Shown one piece after another: positions 10,139-21,824 of a stretch of DNA of 64,000 nucleotides (within the stretch, counting starts at the first letter, position 1; each line of letters starts with the position of its first letter). This DNA is from Gammaproteobacteria bacterium (GTDB lineage Bacteria > Pseudomonadota > Gammaproteobacteria > Xanthomonadales > SZUA-36): assembly GCA_030428105.1 (NCBI GenBank), contig JAUIBE010000008.1, positions 1 to 64,000 of the forward strand. The letters run 5' to 3'. Under the pieces are notes generated by a model. It made no database searches. It was given only the letters and a program-made list of their open reading frames with translations, and was not told the DNA's origin. The position numbers were made by a program, and so were the translations under genes.

Positions 10139-10378
10139 TCAGGCCCGATCCACCCGTGCGGCATAACAGCCAGGCTTGGCATTGTGTATGTGCAGGTAGC
10201 TGGTGGAAGGGCTGGAAAGCATGTTCTTGATCACTGGCACAGCTTCACGGCCGTGGACTACGTCGCCATCCACCATCATTCCCACATCGTTGAATGCCCT
10301 GATTAAAAACAGGCGGATGCGCATCCTCCAGGGATACCCGTCAGGGAAAACGGGGCTGCGATTTTGGGGAGCCAACAT
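10139..10378 (-). CDS. Possible small protein, unknown
   Basis: A 79-codon frame starts at ATG 10378 (AAGG nine bases upstream) and ends four bases before the next gene on the same strand. Its second half has coding-like codon choice and ends ..HIHNAKPGCYAARVDRA. The first half is less convincing, and a short frame also exists on the other strand. It could be a real small gene coupled to the membrane protein, or the 3' remnant of a decayed one. I do not recognise a family. Confidence 0.3.
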   Translation of the reverse strand: MLAPQNRSPVFPDGYPWRMRIRLFLIRAFNDVGMMVDGDVVHGREAVPVIKNMLSSPSTSYLHIHNAKPGCYAARVDRA

Positions 10379-10457
10379 TTCAGCGTGCCTTCGTAAACTC
10401 TGACGTTTTGTCAGGTTGTACAATTAATAATCGGTTTCAGCTCCCGGAGATTTGCCC

Positions 10458-11264
10458 GTGAAAACATTGTCTTTTCTGATTTGCTTTTTGTGCTTGCAAT
10501 CGGTGCAATCGGTGCAATCGGTGCAAGCGGAGGTTGTCACCAGCGAAGTGCACTACCAGGCCGATGGCGTCACCATGGAGGGCTATGTCGCCTGGGACGA
10601 CGCCGTGGAAGGCAAGCGCCCCGGGATACTCGTGGTCCACGAGTGGTGGGGTCAAACGGACTACCCGAGAAAACGCGCGGAAATGCTGGCCGAACTGGGC
10701 TACACCGCGATGGCCGTGGATATGTACGGACAGGGCAAGGAAGCGGATCACCCCAAGGATGCGCAGACTTTCATGAACGAGGTGCTGGCCAACCTGCCGG
10801 GCGCACAGCTTCGTTTTGAGGCCGCATTGGACACGCTCAAGAGCCAGCCGACCGTGGACCCGGAGCGCACCGCGGCCATTGGCTACTGCTTTGGCGGCTA
10901 CGTGGTGCTGCACATGGCGCTGGTGGGCGAGGACCTGGACCTTGTGGCCTCTTTCCACGGAAGCCTGCCTTCGCAGTTCGTGCGCGAAAGCGTGGACACC
11001 GCGCCGAAAGGCATGTTGGCGATCTACACGGGCGCTGCCGACCCGATGATTCCGCAGAGCGATGTCGAGACTTTTGAAAACGAGCTGAAAGAACTGAATG
11101 CGAATTACCAGGTGAAGGTTTATCCGGACGCGCAGCACAGCTTCACTAACCCCGCTGCAACCGACAAGGGAGAGGAATTCAAGATGCCGCTCGCTTACGA
11201 TGCCGAGGCGGATGCCAGTTCCTGGCAAGACTTGCAGAATCTCCTGAAGGCGGCATTCGAATAG
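10458..11264 (+). CDS. Exported dienelactone hydrolase family protein
   Basis: This is an alpha/beta hydrolase of the dienelactone hydrolase family, about 268 residues. The nucleophile motif is GYCFGG, with Cys as in classic DLH; the acid lies in YTGAADPMIP and the histidine in DAQHSFTNP. The GTG at 10458 was chosen because GGAG is eight bases upstream. It gives a signal peptide whose end holds three SVQ repeats before the probable cleavage site VQA-EV, so the enzyme is probably periplasmic. Family members hydrolyse lactones or small esters; the substrate here is unknown. It is a single gene, and the sequence after it holds only a decayed fragment and a palindrome. Confidence 0.88.
   Translation: MKTLSFLICFLCLQSVQSVQSVQAEVVTSEVHYQADGVTMEGYVAWDDAVEGKRPGILVVHEWWGQTDYPRKRAEMLAELGYTAMAVDMYGQGKEADHPKDAQTFMNEVLANLPGAQLRFEAALDTLKSQPTVDPERTAAIGYCFGGYVVLHMALVGEDLDLVASFHGSLPSQFVRESVDTAPKGMLAIYTGAADPMIPQSDVETFENELKELNANYQVKVYPDAQHSFTNPAATDKGEEFKMPLAYDAEADASSWQDLQNLLKAAFE
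10496..10522 (+). repeat. Tandem 9-bp repeat (3 copies) inside a signal peptide
   Basis: Three exact copies of gcaatcggt lie in tandem and encode SVQSVQSVQ at the end of the dienelactone hydrolase signal peptide. A fourth, partial copy (gcaa) follows. The unit is a multiple of three, so copy changes would keep the frame. Confidence 0.95.
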
Positions 11265-11289
11265 CGCCAATGACTCGAGGAAAATACCA

Positions 11290-11412
11290 ATGAAACTGAC
11301 CCTTCGTTTCCGAATACCGGTGGAGCAGGGCAACCGCGCCGAAGCGGACGGCACGCTGTCTGCTGCACTCAGGTCACCGGTCGAGAAAACCAGCCCGGCC
11401 AGCCGGTGCTGA
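11290..11412 (+). pseudogene. Truncated remnant of a small conserved protein
   Basis: A 40-codon frame starts at ATG 11290 with AGGAAAA just upstream and reads MKLTLRFRIPVEQGN..ADGTL before becoming low quality and stopping at 11412. The beginning resembles, from memory, the N terminus of small (about 90-100 aa) hypothetical proteins that start with a similar beta strand and an 'N..ADGtL' helix. The rest of that fold is missing. It probably represents a decayed gene that once followed the hydrolase. Alternatively it is a genuine 40-aa peptide; the good ribosome site leaves that open. Confidence 0.45.
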
Positions 11413-11428
11413 CCCTGGCCGACCGGCT

Positions 11429-11452
11429 CTGACCAACCCCGGGGTTGGTCAG
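11429..11452. repeat. Perfect 24-bp palindrome
   Basis: Two 12-base half sites (ctgaccaacccc and its exact complement) abut without a spacer. There is no T run on either side, so it is not a standard terminator. It may end transcription of the hydrolase unit, block read-through towards icd, or bind a dimeric protein. The stretch from 11413 to 11552 otherwise shows no gene. Confidence 0.7.
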
Positions 11453-11492
11453 ATCACTGTTGTCGCCCACGGCGGAAAATTGCCACGTGTAA

Positions 11493-15684
<4,192 letters not shown>

Positions 15685-15763
15685 GCTCCATGGCCGGTGT
15701 TTGCGTATCCGTCATGGAGTTTAGCAACAAATGAATCACGGAATCAGCCGATGTCCGCTGGCG

Positions 15764-16537
15764 CTACGGCTCCTGGGGACAGCTATGCATCGGGTTTGTA
15801 AGCCTTTGCAGTTCGTAAGCGAGTACGGAATAGCCCAGTGAAACGAAATTGGCGCCGGGACTGAGCTCCATATGGATCAGCCCACAGCTTTCGGAAACAA
15901 ACCGGCCGGTTCCCCACTGTATCTCGATGACATCACTGGCACCCAGTTCGGCGCCCCAGGTTCCCCCCTCGGTAATGAATACTTCGACGTCCGCGGTGTC
16001 GCCTGATGGGCTACCGACCGCGATCATGAAAATTTGCTCGCCGTCCGGACTATAGGCGTAAATATTGGCAACCAGCACCATTTCGCCGTCCCCGGCATCA
16101 GAAATCTCGAATTGCACCCCTTCCCCGTTGCGCGCCGGGCCGTTCCACCAGTTGCCGTTAAGGCCCGGGTTCATATCGATGGTGTCTGGTTCAACTTCGC
16201 CATTGCCGGGCAGGACGGTGATCGTTCCGCGCTCGCCGTGCCTGCTACAGCCGAATTCGAAAGTGCCGACATTGTTGAATTGCACATCGTGTGTCCAGGC
16301 AGAACCGAAATCGTGGCCCGGGTGGGTGTTGTTGGTAAAGAACAGGTCGTGGTGGTGTGTGATGGGCAAGGTGCGAGGGTTTTGGAACGTGACCGTTTCT
16401 CCTTGCGTTACCACGGCGGATTCCGGGTGATAGTAGTCGTTGTAGTTCAGGATCAGGTTGGATGGCTGAGCAGTCAGTTCTGATGGTGCGGTGCTCAAGC
16501 CAAGAGAAATAGCCGCAACTGTGATGCCTGTTTTCAT
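15764..16537 (-). CDS. Exported cupredoxin-like protein with WWN-type C-terminal domain
   Basis: A signal peptide (to about residue 23) is followed by a plastocyanin/cupredoxin-like domain (about 25-110). Likely copper ligands are the histidines in THHHDLFF and the Cys/His of FGCSRHGERGTITV. The C-terminal half (GLNGNWWNGPARNGEG..) matches a domain often seen at the end of secreted proteins in Lysobacter/Wenzhouxiangella-like bacteria; its function is unknown. The protein probably binds copper in the periplasm or outside the cell and transfers electrons; no partner is encoded next to it. It lies 79 bases upstream of the CadC-type gene on the same strand and diverges from the aminotransferase. 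Confidence 0.8.
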   Translation of the reverse strand: MKTGITVAAISLGLSTAPSELTAQPSNLILNYNDYYHPESAVVTQGETVTFQNPRTLPITHHHDLFFTNNTHPGHDFGSAWTHDVQFNNVGTFEFGCSRHGERGTITVLPGNGEVEPDTIDMNPGLNGNWWNGPARNGEGVQFEISDAGDGEMVLVANIYAYSPDGEQIFMIAVGSPSGDTADVEVFITEGGTWGAELGASDVIEIQWGTGRFVSESCGLIHMELSPGANFVSLGYSVLAYELQRLTNPMHSCPQEP

Positions 16538-16580
16538 GGTCGTTTCCCGGGCAAAGAAGGCCTGAAGTTACACAACGATC

Positions 16581-16621
16581 ACTTTCATGGTTTGATGATT
16601 CGGTGAGAAAATGGTGAAAGT
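16581..16621. promoter_or_regulatory. Inverted repeat ACTTTCA...TGAAAGT in a divergent intergenic region
   Basis: Two 7-bp arms (16581-16587 and 16615-16621) are separated by 27 bases in the 107-bp gap between the divergent cupredoxin and aminotransferase genes. It could be an operator for a dimeric regulator. No functional evidence is visible. Confidence 0.35.
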
Positions 16622-16644
16622 TAAGTTTTGCGACGGGCAGTAGC

Positions 16645-17829
16645 ATGGCCAGAATGGATATTGAGCGGTTGCGGTCCGACACCCCCGGTTGTCGCCAGCG
16701 TATTCATCTCAATAACGCTGGCGCGGGCTTGATGCCCCGGCCAGTCCTGGATGCCATTCGGGCGCACCTTAAGCTGGAATCGCAAATTGGCGGTTACGAG
16801 GCCGAAGCGGCCGCGGCTGATGCCATTGGTGCCAGTTATGGCGCCGTGGCCGAACTGCTTGGCGCGCAGCCCCGTAACATCGCGTTCGTGGAAAACGCCA
16901 CCGTCGCCTATGCACAGGCCCTGTCCGCCATTCCGTGGCAGCCGGGCGACGTGATTCTCACCAGCGAAGACGATTACATCTCCAACCAGATCATGTTCCT
17001 GTCATTGGCCGGGCGGTTTCGGGTGGAGGTTGTTCGTGCCCCGGTCCATGAAGCGGGTGGAGTGGATGTTCAGGCGATGGTCGCACTGATGGACCAGCAC
17101 AAGCCAAGGTTGGTAGCGCTCACCCACATTCCAACCAACTCCGGCCTGGTGCAGCCGGTGGAAGTCATTGGCAAGGCCTGTCGCGAGCGTGGCCTGCTTT
17201 ACCTGGTGGATGCCTGCCAGTCTGTGGGCCAACGCGTGGTGGATGTTGAAGCAATTGGTTGCGATTTCCTCAGCGCCACCAGTCGCAAGTTTCTGCGTGG
17301 CCCGCGCGGTTCCGGGTTCCTGTTCGTTTCAGACCGGGTGCTGGACGCTGGAATGGAGCCGTTGTTTCTCGACATGCGCGGTGCACGCTGGGTGGAGGCG
17401 AATGTCTACCAGCCGGTGGACACGGCGAAGCGGTTCGAGAACTGGGAATTTGCCTGGGCGCTGGTGCTGGGCACTGGTGCGGCGGCTCGCTACGCACTTT
17501 CGGTGGGGATGGAGGCCATCCAGGAACGGGTTGTGGGCCTTGCCGCCGAACTGCGTGGCCGGCTTGAGGCTGCAGGCTTTCGGGTTCTCGATCGAGGCGA
17601 AGAGCGCGGCGGCATCGTGACTGTGCACTTGCCGGGTGCGGACCGTGATGAATTGATCGCCGGGTTGCGTGCAAATCGGATTAACGCCAACCTCAGCTTT
17701 CGCGAATATGCGGTCATGGATTTCGATCGCAAGCAGGCCGAGTGGGCGCTGCGCATCTCTCCTCACTACTACAACACCGTCGAGGAAATTGACCAGGTGT
17801 TGCGCTTCCTGTCAGAAAACCACGCCTGA
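16645..17829 (+). CDS. Class V aminotransferase (PLP-dependent)
   Basis: This 394-residue fold-type I PLP enzyme belongs to the class V group (cysteine desulfurase/isopenicillin N epimerase-like). The PLP lysine is K215 in TSRKFLRGPRGSGFL, with the cofactor Asp/Gln region YLVDACQSVGQ before it. No catalytic Cys loop typical of IscS is seen, and there is no neighbouring iron-sulfur gene. A role in amino acid or sulfur-compound metabolism other than housekeeping cluster assembly is therefore more likely. The substrate cannot be told. The start at 16645 has a weak ribosome site; ATG 16654 is possible. It is a single gene facing the TonB receptor terminator. Confidence 0.88.
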   Translation: MARMDIERLRSDTPGCRQRIHLNNAGAGLMPRPVLDAIRAHLKLESQIGGYEAEAAAADAIGASYGAVAELLGAQPRNIAFVENATVAYAQALSAIPWQPGDVILTSEDDYISNQIMFLSLAGRFRVEVVRAPVHEAGGVDVQAMVALMDQHKPRLVALTHIPTNSGLVQPVEVIGKACRERGLLYLVDACQSVGQRVVDVEAIGCDFLSATSRKFLRGPRGSGFLFVSDRVLDAGMEPLFLDMRGARWVEANVYQPVDTAKRFENWEFAWALVLGTGAAARYALSVGMEAIQERVVGLAAELRGRLEAAGFRVLDRGEERGGIVTVHLPGADRDELIAGLRANRINANLSFREYAVMDFDRKQAEWALRISPHYYNTVEEIDQVLRFLSENHA

Positions 17830-17848
17830 CGAACCCTTCCCCTGGAAC

Positions 17849-17883
17849 AAAAAAAAGGGCCAGCGCGACAACGCGCCGGCCCT
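17849..17883 (-). terminator. Rho-independent terminator of the TonB receptor gene
   Basis: A 12-bp stem with one mismatch (17856-17867 with 17872-17883) and an ACAA loop is followed on the minus strand by eight T residues. It lies 16 bases beyond the TonB-dependent receptor stop. Confidence 0.85.
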
Positions 17884-17898
17884 CCAGGGCGCTGACTG

Positions 17899-20244
17899 TT
17901 AGTCGAACCAGCGGTACTCGACCGTGGCCCAGATCTGGCGCGGGTTACCGTAGAAGGCGGTAATTGAGCTCTCCAATCCCAGGGTGGGGAAGAAGTAACC
18001 AGCTACCTTGTACTCTTCATCGGTCAGGTTCTTGCCATGGATGCCCACCTGCCAGTGACCTGAATCTTCGGTCCAAACCGCGCTCACATCCCACAGGGTG
18101 TAGGCGTCCTGGTCGAGGAACGGGTTGGGCGCCTCGAACTGGCTGTGGTCGTCACGGTAGGCCAGGGTGGTCAGCAAGGCCAGGTTGCCACCGCGGCTGA
18201 ACCAGTTGACCGGCATGTTGTAGATCAGGTTGGCCGTGGCAGTCCATTCCGGTGTGTTCTGGAACACACGCTCATCCGCCACGTCGTTGCCGAAAGCGTC
18301 GATGTAGGTGTTGAACTTGGCGTCGATGTAGCCAATCGCCCAGCTCAGGCGCAGGTCGCTGCCGTCCACGCCCAGGTCGTTGGCGAGGATTGCGTCGCCT
18401 TCCCACTCGGCGCCGTTGATATCAGCGTCGGCGGCGTTGGTGGTGATGCCGATGAAGGAGTCGTCGAGCCCGTCGCCATCGGAGTCAAAGCCGATGGAAC
18501 CTGGTATCTGGACATCTTCGTAGTCGTTGAGGAAGATTGCGAAGCTGCTGGTCATACGGCCACCGAACAGGGTGGCTTTCCAGCCAAACTCCAGCCCCTT
18601 CACTTCCTCCGGGTCAAACTTCATGAAATCGAAGACTTCTTGCTCGCTGACCACGCCGTCGCCATCCAGGTCAGGTGCGGCGGTGGTCAGACCACGCGGG
18701 TCGAAGCTGCCGCTCTTGAAGCCTTCGCTGTAGGTGGCGTAGAACATGTGAACGTCGTTGGGCGTGAATGAAACGGATGCCCGTGGCGTGAACTTGCTGA
18801 AGGTTTCGCTGCCCAGGAAATCCGAGGTGGTGGCGATAGGAATCGCGTCACCGCCAAACACCGGTGACGTGCCACCGATTTTCGTCTGGCGCAACACGCG
18901 CGAAGTGCGCTCATCTTCCGTGTAGCGGCCACCCAGCGACAGACGCCAGGTTGCGCTGAGGTCAATGCTGAAGTCGGCGTAGGCCGCCCACGACGAGGTG
19001 TCCACGTCGCCCAGGGTGAAGGCGTTCAGGCCGGGCAGGCCCAGCACGGCGCCCGTGGTGCCCAGGATCACATCAAACTCGGTGCTTGCATTGGCGTCCA
19101 GGTAGTACAGCCCGGTGATGGCGGACCAGCCGTCGCTGTTGAACAGAACCTGCAGCTCGTTGGAAGTCTGGTCGTTTTCGTAAATGGCCGGGACATCAAG
19201 GTCGGCCTCGGGGAGGCTGTCGAAATCAATCGGAGTCCAGCTTTCGTCATCGCGCATGGAGAACACGTTTTTCACCTGCACCATGTCGTTGACCTGCCAC
19301 TCGGCTACCAGCGCCCAGCCTTTGGCCTCGACTGACTGAATGGGGTTGTTCAGGCCGGCCCGCGTGTCAAAAACGTCATCGAGGATCGGCGCGCCACTCA
19401 GGTTGCCTTCGGTAAGTCTGTGACCCTGGCGTGGATCGGAGTCATCCTGCACCCAGTCTGCGGTCAGGCGCAGGAAGAAGTCATCGGTAACATCCCATTC
19501 GGCGCTGAAACGAGCCGCCAGGACTTCCTTTTGGTAGTTCTCGATACCGTCCAGGTACAGGTTGTCGCCAAAGCCGTCGCGGTTAAAACTGGCAATCGAT
19601 CCGCCAATCCTGAAGCTGTCGGAAACGGGCGCAGAGCCGGATACCACCAGGTCGAGCAGGTTGTCGGTTCCGTAGGAAAGCCGGGTTTTCAGTTCCGGCG
19701 TGTCGCCGAGGCGCTTGGTGACGTACTTGATGGCGCCACCGATGGTATTACGCCCGTACAGGGTGCCCTGCGGCCCACGCAGCACTTCCACGCGCTCCAC
19801 ATCGTAAATGTCGAGCACCGCCGCCTGGGGGCGGTTGAGGTAAACGTCGTCCAGGTAGATGCCCACGCCCGACTCAAAGCCGGGAACCGGGTCCTGCTGG
19901 CCCACACCTCGCATGAACGCCGTCAAAGTGGTGTTGGTGCCGCGCGAAATTTCAAGCGTCGTATTGGGTGATTGTTGCGAAAGATAGGTGATATCAATCG
20001 CGCCAAACAGGTCCAGCTCAGCGCCAGTCAGTGCAGTGATAGAAACCGGAACCTCCAGCAGGCTCTCTTCACGCCGCGTGGCTGTGACGATAACTTCTTC
20101 CAGGAACGCCGCCTCGGAAACCTCGTTGGCTTGATCCTGGGCGAACGCTGCGCCCGGCGCTGCACCCAGCACCGACAGCGCGGTGAGCCAGGTCAAAGGC
20201 CTGAGCGCATTGCGTCCTGCGAAGGATTGATTGCGAATTAACAT
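17899..20244 (-). CDS. TonB-dependent outer-membrane receptor
   Basis: This 781-residue receptor imports a substrate across the outer membrane using TonB energy. After a signal peptide ending AFA-QDQ, the TonB box/plug start reads EEVIVTATRREESLLEVPVS. The plug carries VEVLRGPQGTLYGRNTIGG and the barrel ends in an aromatic residue (..YRWFD). The ATG at 20244 is chosen for the GGAGGT seven bases upstream. The plug type (ATRREE.L..VPVS) is the broad 'pesticin/sterol/lignan-like' receptor class common in catabolic loci; its substrate is not readable. The gene lies 24 bases after the alpha/beta hydrolase on the same strand, so the two probably form one transcript under the divergent TetR regulator. 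Confidence 0.94.
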   Translation of the reverse strand: MLIRNQSFAGRNALRPLTWLTALSVLGAAPGAAFAQDQANEVSEAAFLEEVIVTATRREESLLEVPVSITALTGAELDLFGAIDITYLSQQSPNTTLEISRGTNTTLTAFMRGVGQQDPVPGFESGVGIYLDDVYLNRPQAAVLDIYDVERVEVLRGPQGTLYGRNTIGGAIKYVTKRLGDTPELKTRLSYGTDNLLDLVVSGSAPVSDSFRIGGSIASFNRDGFGDNLYLDGIENYQKEVLAARFSAEWDVTDDFFLRLTADWVQDDSDPRQGHRLTEGNLSGAPILDDVFDTRAGLNNPIQSVEAKGWALVAEWQVNDMVQVKNVFSMRDDESWTPIDFDSLPEADLDVPAIYENDQTSNELQVLFNSDGWSAITGLYYLDANASTEFDVILGTTGAVLGLPGLNAFTLGDVDTSSWAAYADFSIDLSATWRLSLGGRYTEDERTSRVLRQTKIGGTSPVFGGDAIPIATTSDFLGSETFSKFTPRASVSFTPNDVHMFYATYSEGFKSGSFDPRGLTTAAPDLDGDGVVSEQEVFDFMKFDPEEVKGLEFGWKATLFGGRMTSSFAIFLNDYEDVQIPGSIGFDSDGDGLDDSFIGITTNAADADINGAEWEGDAILANDLGVDGSDLRLSWAIGYIDAKFNTYIDAFGNDVADERVFQNTPEWTATANLIYNMPVNWFSRGGNLALLTTLAYRDDHSQFEAPNPFLDQDAYTLWDVSAVWTEDSGHWQVGIHGKNLTDEEYKVAGYFFPTLGLESSITAFYGNPRQIWATVEYRWFD

Positions 20245-20268
20245 GTTCCGTACCTCCATCAGTCGGAT

Positions 20269-21177
20269 TTACCCGGCTATGCCGGGCACTGTGCTTTTAG
20301 ATTTGTGTGAGCCATGCAGCTCCCCCAGAAATGCGGTAAGCATGGCGTTGAAAGATTCCGGCTCTTCCATGTGGGGTGCATGGCCGGAGTGCTCAAAGAC
20401 CTCCAGCCGGGCGTTTTCGATCGCCCCCGTCACCCACTCGGCGGCACTCACGCCGTAGAGTTGGCTAAGCCTTCCGGCTACTACCTGCACCGGAATCCCG
20501 ATTTCACCCAGAGACTGGCGAAAATCCTGTTCGCCCATGCGCTGCCAGATGGTGGCCAGGCTGGACGCGTGGTTATTGATGGCAATTTCCATGGTTTGCG
20601 CCACCAGCGCATCGCTGCGCGTGTCCCTGCCGCGGGCAAAGATGCGCGGGACGAACAAGTGGCAATAGGCTTCCCAGTCGGCCTGCATCAGCGATGCATG
20701 GCTGGCAAAAAAGCCGTGGTCGTTTTCATCGCGCAGGCCATAGGGCCAGTCCGGGCCGGTATGCAGCCACGGCACCATGTCGATAGTGACCAGGCCTGAA
20801 ACTTCCACTTGAGGATGGCGTTTCAACAGATCCCAACAGACCATTGCTCCCATCGACCACCCCACCAGGCACACCGACTCCAGACCGCGGGCCTGGATCA
20901 TTGAGGCGAGATCGTCGGCGAATACCGAGAAGCCGTCGCCCGGCGAGAAGGGAGCAGATTGGCCGTGCCCCCTGAGGTCGGGTACGAGAACGCGAGATTG
21001 CGCCAGGAGCGCATCCACCTGGGCTGAAAACAAGGCCCCGCTGACTCCCCAGCCATGCACCAGCACCACGGGCTTGCCGTGGCCTGCGTCGAGGCAAAAC
21101 ATGCTGTTACTATCTTCCTGGTGGAGCGATTCCACGGCTTCGAATCCTTCTGCCAAAGGCTCATCGGGGCTTGTCAA
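20269..21177 (-). CDS. Alpha/beta hydrolase
   Basis: This serine hydrolase of the alpha/beta fold has the oxyanion motif VLVHGWG, nucleophile S108 in VGWSMG and a C-terminal histidine in HSGHAPHMEEP. No signal peptide is visible, so it probably acts in the cytoplasm on an ester, thioester or C-C bond. The start is uncertain. The longest frame begins at a TTG (21177) with no ribosome site; GTG 21135 has GAAGGA nine bases upstream and would leave more room for the divergent promoter. It precedes the TonB receptor and diverges from the TetR/CoA-ligase operon, which suggests that it processes the imported compound. Confidence 0.86.
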   Translation of the reverse strand: MTSPDEPLAEGFEAVESLHQEDSNSMFCLDAGHGKPVVLVHGWGVSGALFSAQVDALLAQSRVLVPDLRGHGQSAPFSPGDGFSVFADDLASMIQARGLESVCLVGWSMGAMVCWDLLKRHPQVEVSGLVTIDMVPWLHTGPDWPYGLRDENDHGFFASHASLMQADWEAYCHLFVPRIFARGRDTRSDALVAQTMEIAINNHASSLATIWQRMGEQDFRQSLGEIGIPVQVVAGRLSQLYGVSAAEWVTGAIENARLEVFEHSGHAPHMEEPESFNAMLTAFLGELHGSHKSKSTVPGIAG

Positions 21178-21206
21178 CTAACAACAAGTATGCAATTTTA
21201 TGAAAC

Positions 21207-21818
21207 ATGAATCAAGATTCAACTTTGGGTAAGACACCGAAGACCGCCCGCGGCCAGAAAACGCGCGAAAAGCTGCTGCGCGCTGCCGAGCTGGAATTTG
21301 GCGAAAGCGGTTTCCACTCGGTGGGAATCAATGACATCACCCGCAGGGCGGGCGTGGCCCTCGGCACCTTCTACGTTTACTTTGAAAGCAAGGAAGAGAT
21401 TTTTCGCGCCCTGGTGGGTTACATGAGCCAACGGGTGAGAAGTTGGATCGCAGAGCGCCTGGTGGATGTGCCCGATCGCCTGGCGGCGGAACAACGCGGC
21501 CTTGAGCTGTTCCTCGAGTTTGTGCGGGAACACAAGGGACTGTATCGAATCATTTCAGAGGCTGAGTTTGTAGCCCACGATGCCTTCGTGGCGCATTACA
21601 CCGCGTTTGCCGGCGCCTACCGCGAAAACCTGGAAGCCGCGGGCAGGCGTGGCGAGATTGGCGCTGGTAACTACGAGGTGTGGTCGTGGGCGATCATGGG
21701 CATGGCGGTATTCCTTGGCTTGCGATTTGCCGAGTGGGATGACGAGGCCCACCCGAAAGAGATATCAACCGCCGTGATGGACCTGATTGCCAGCGGCATG
21801 GGTGCCAAGGGCAGCTAG
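21207..21818 (+). CDS. TetR/AcrR-family transcription regulator
   Basis: The 203-residue protein has the TetR-type helix-turn-helix at about residues 20-70 (ITRRAGVALGTFYVYFESKEEIF) and a ligand-binding helical C-terminal part. It is the first gene of a plus-strand operon with the acyl-CoA ligase. At most 29 bases (or 71 with the shorter hydrolase start) separate it from the divergent hydrolase-receptor unit. It probably represses both directions until a ligand, perhaps an acyl-CoA, is bound. This is inference from layout and family habit. Confidence 0.9.
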   Translation: MNQDSTLGKTPKTARGQKTREKLLRAAELEFGESGFHSVGINDITRRAGVALGTFYVYFESKEEIFRALVGYMSQRVRSWIAERLVDVPDRLAAEQRGLELFLEFVREHKGLYRIISEAEFVAHDAFVAHYTAFAGAYRENLEAAGRRGEIGAGNYEVWSWAIMGMAVFLGLRFAEWDDEAHPKEISTAVMDLIASGMGAKGS

Positions 21819-21824
21819 TTATCG

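Noticed and set aside
10399-10440. Sigma-70 promoter (TTGTCA, TACAAT, TAATAAT) before the dienelactone hydrolase
   Set aside because: The region is AT-rich, but no pair of boxes has 16-18 base spacing; a promoter is likely but cannot be placed.
10437-11354. A 305-codon minus-strand open frame
   Set aside because: It is antisense to the dienelactone hydrolase and has no recognisable domain.
16645-17829. Housekeeping IscS/SufS cysteine desulfurase
   Set aside because: The class V fold is present, but there is no catalytic-Cys loop of that type and no isc or suf neighbour.
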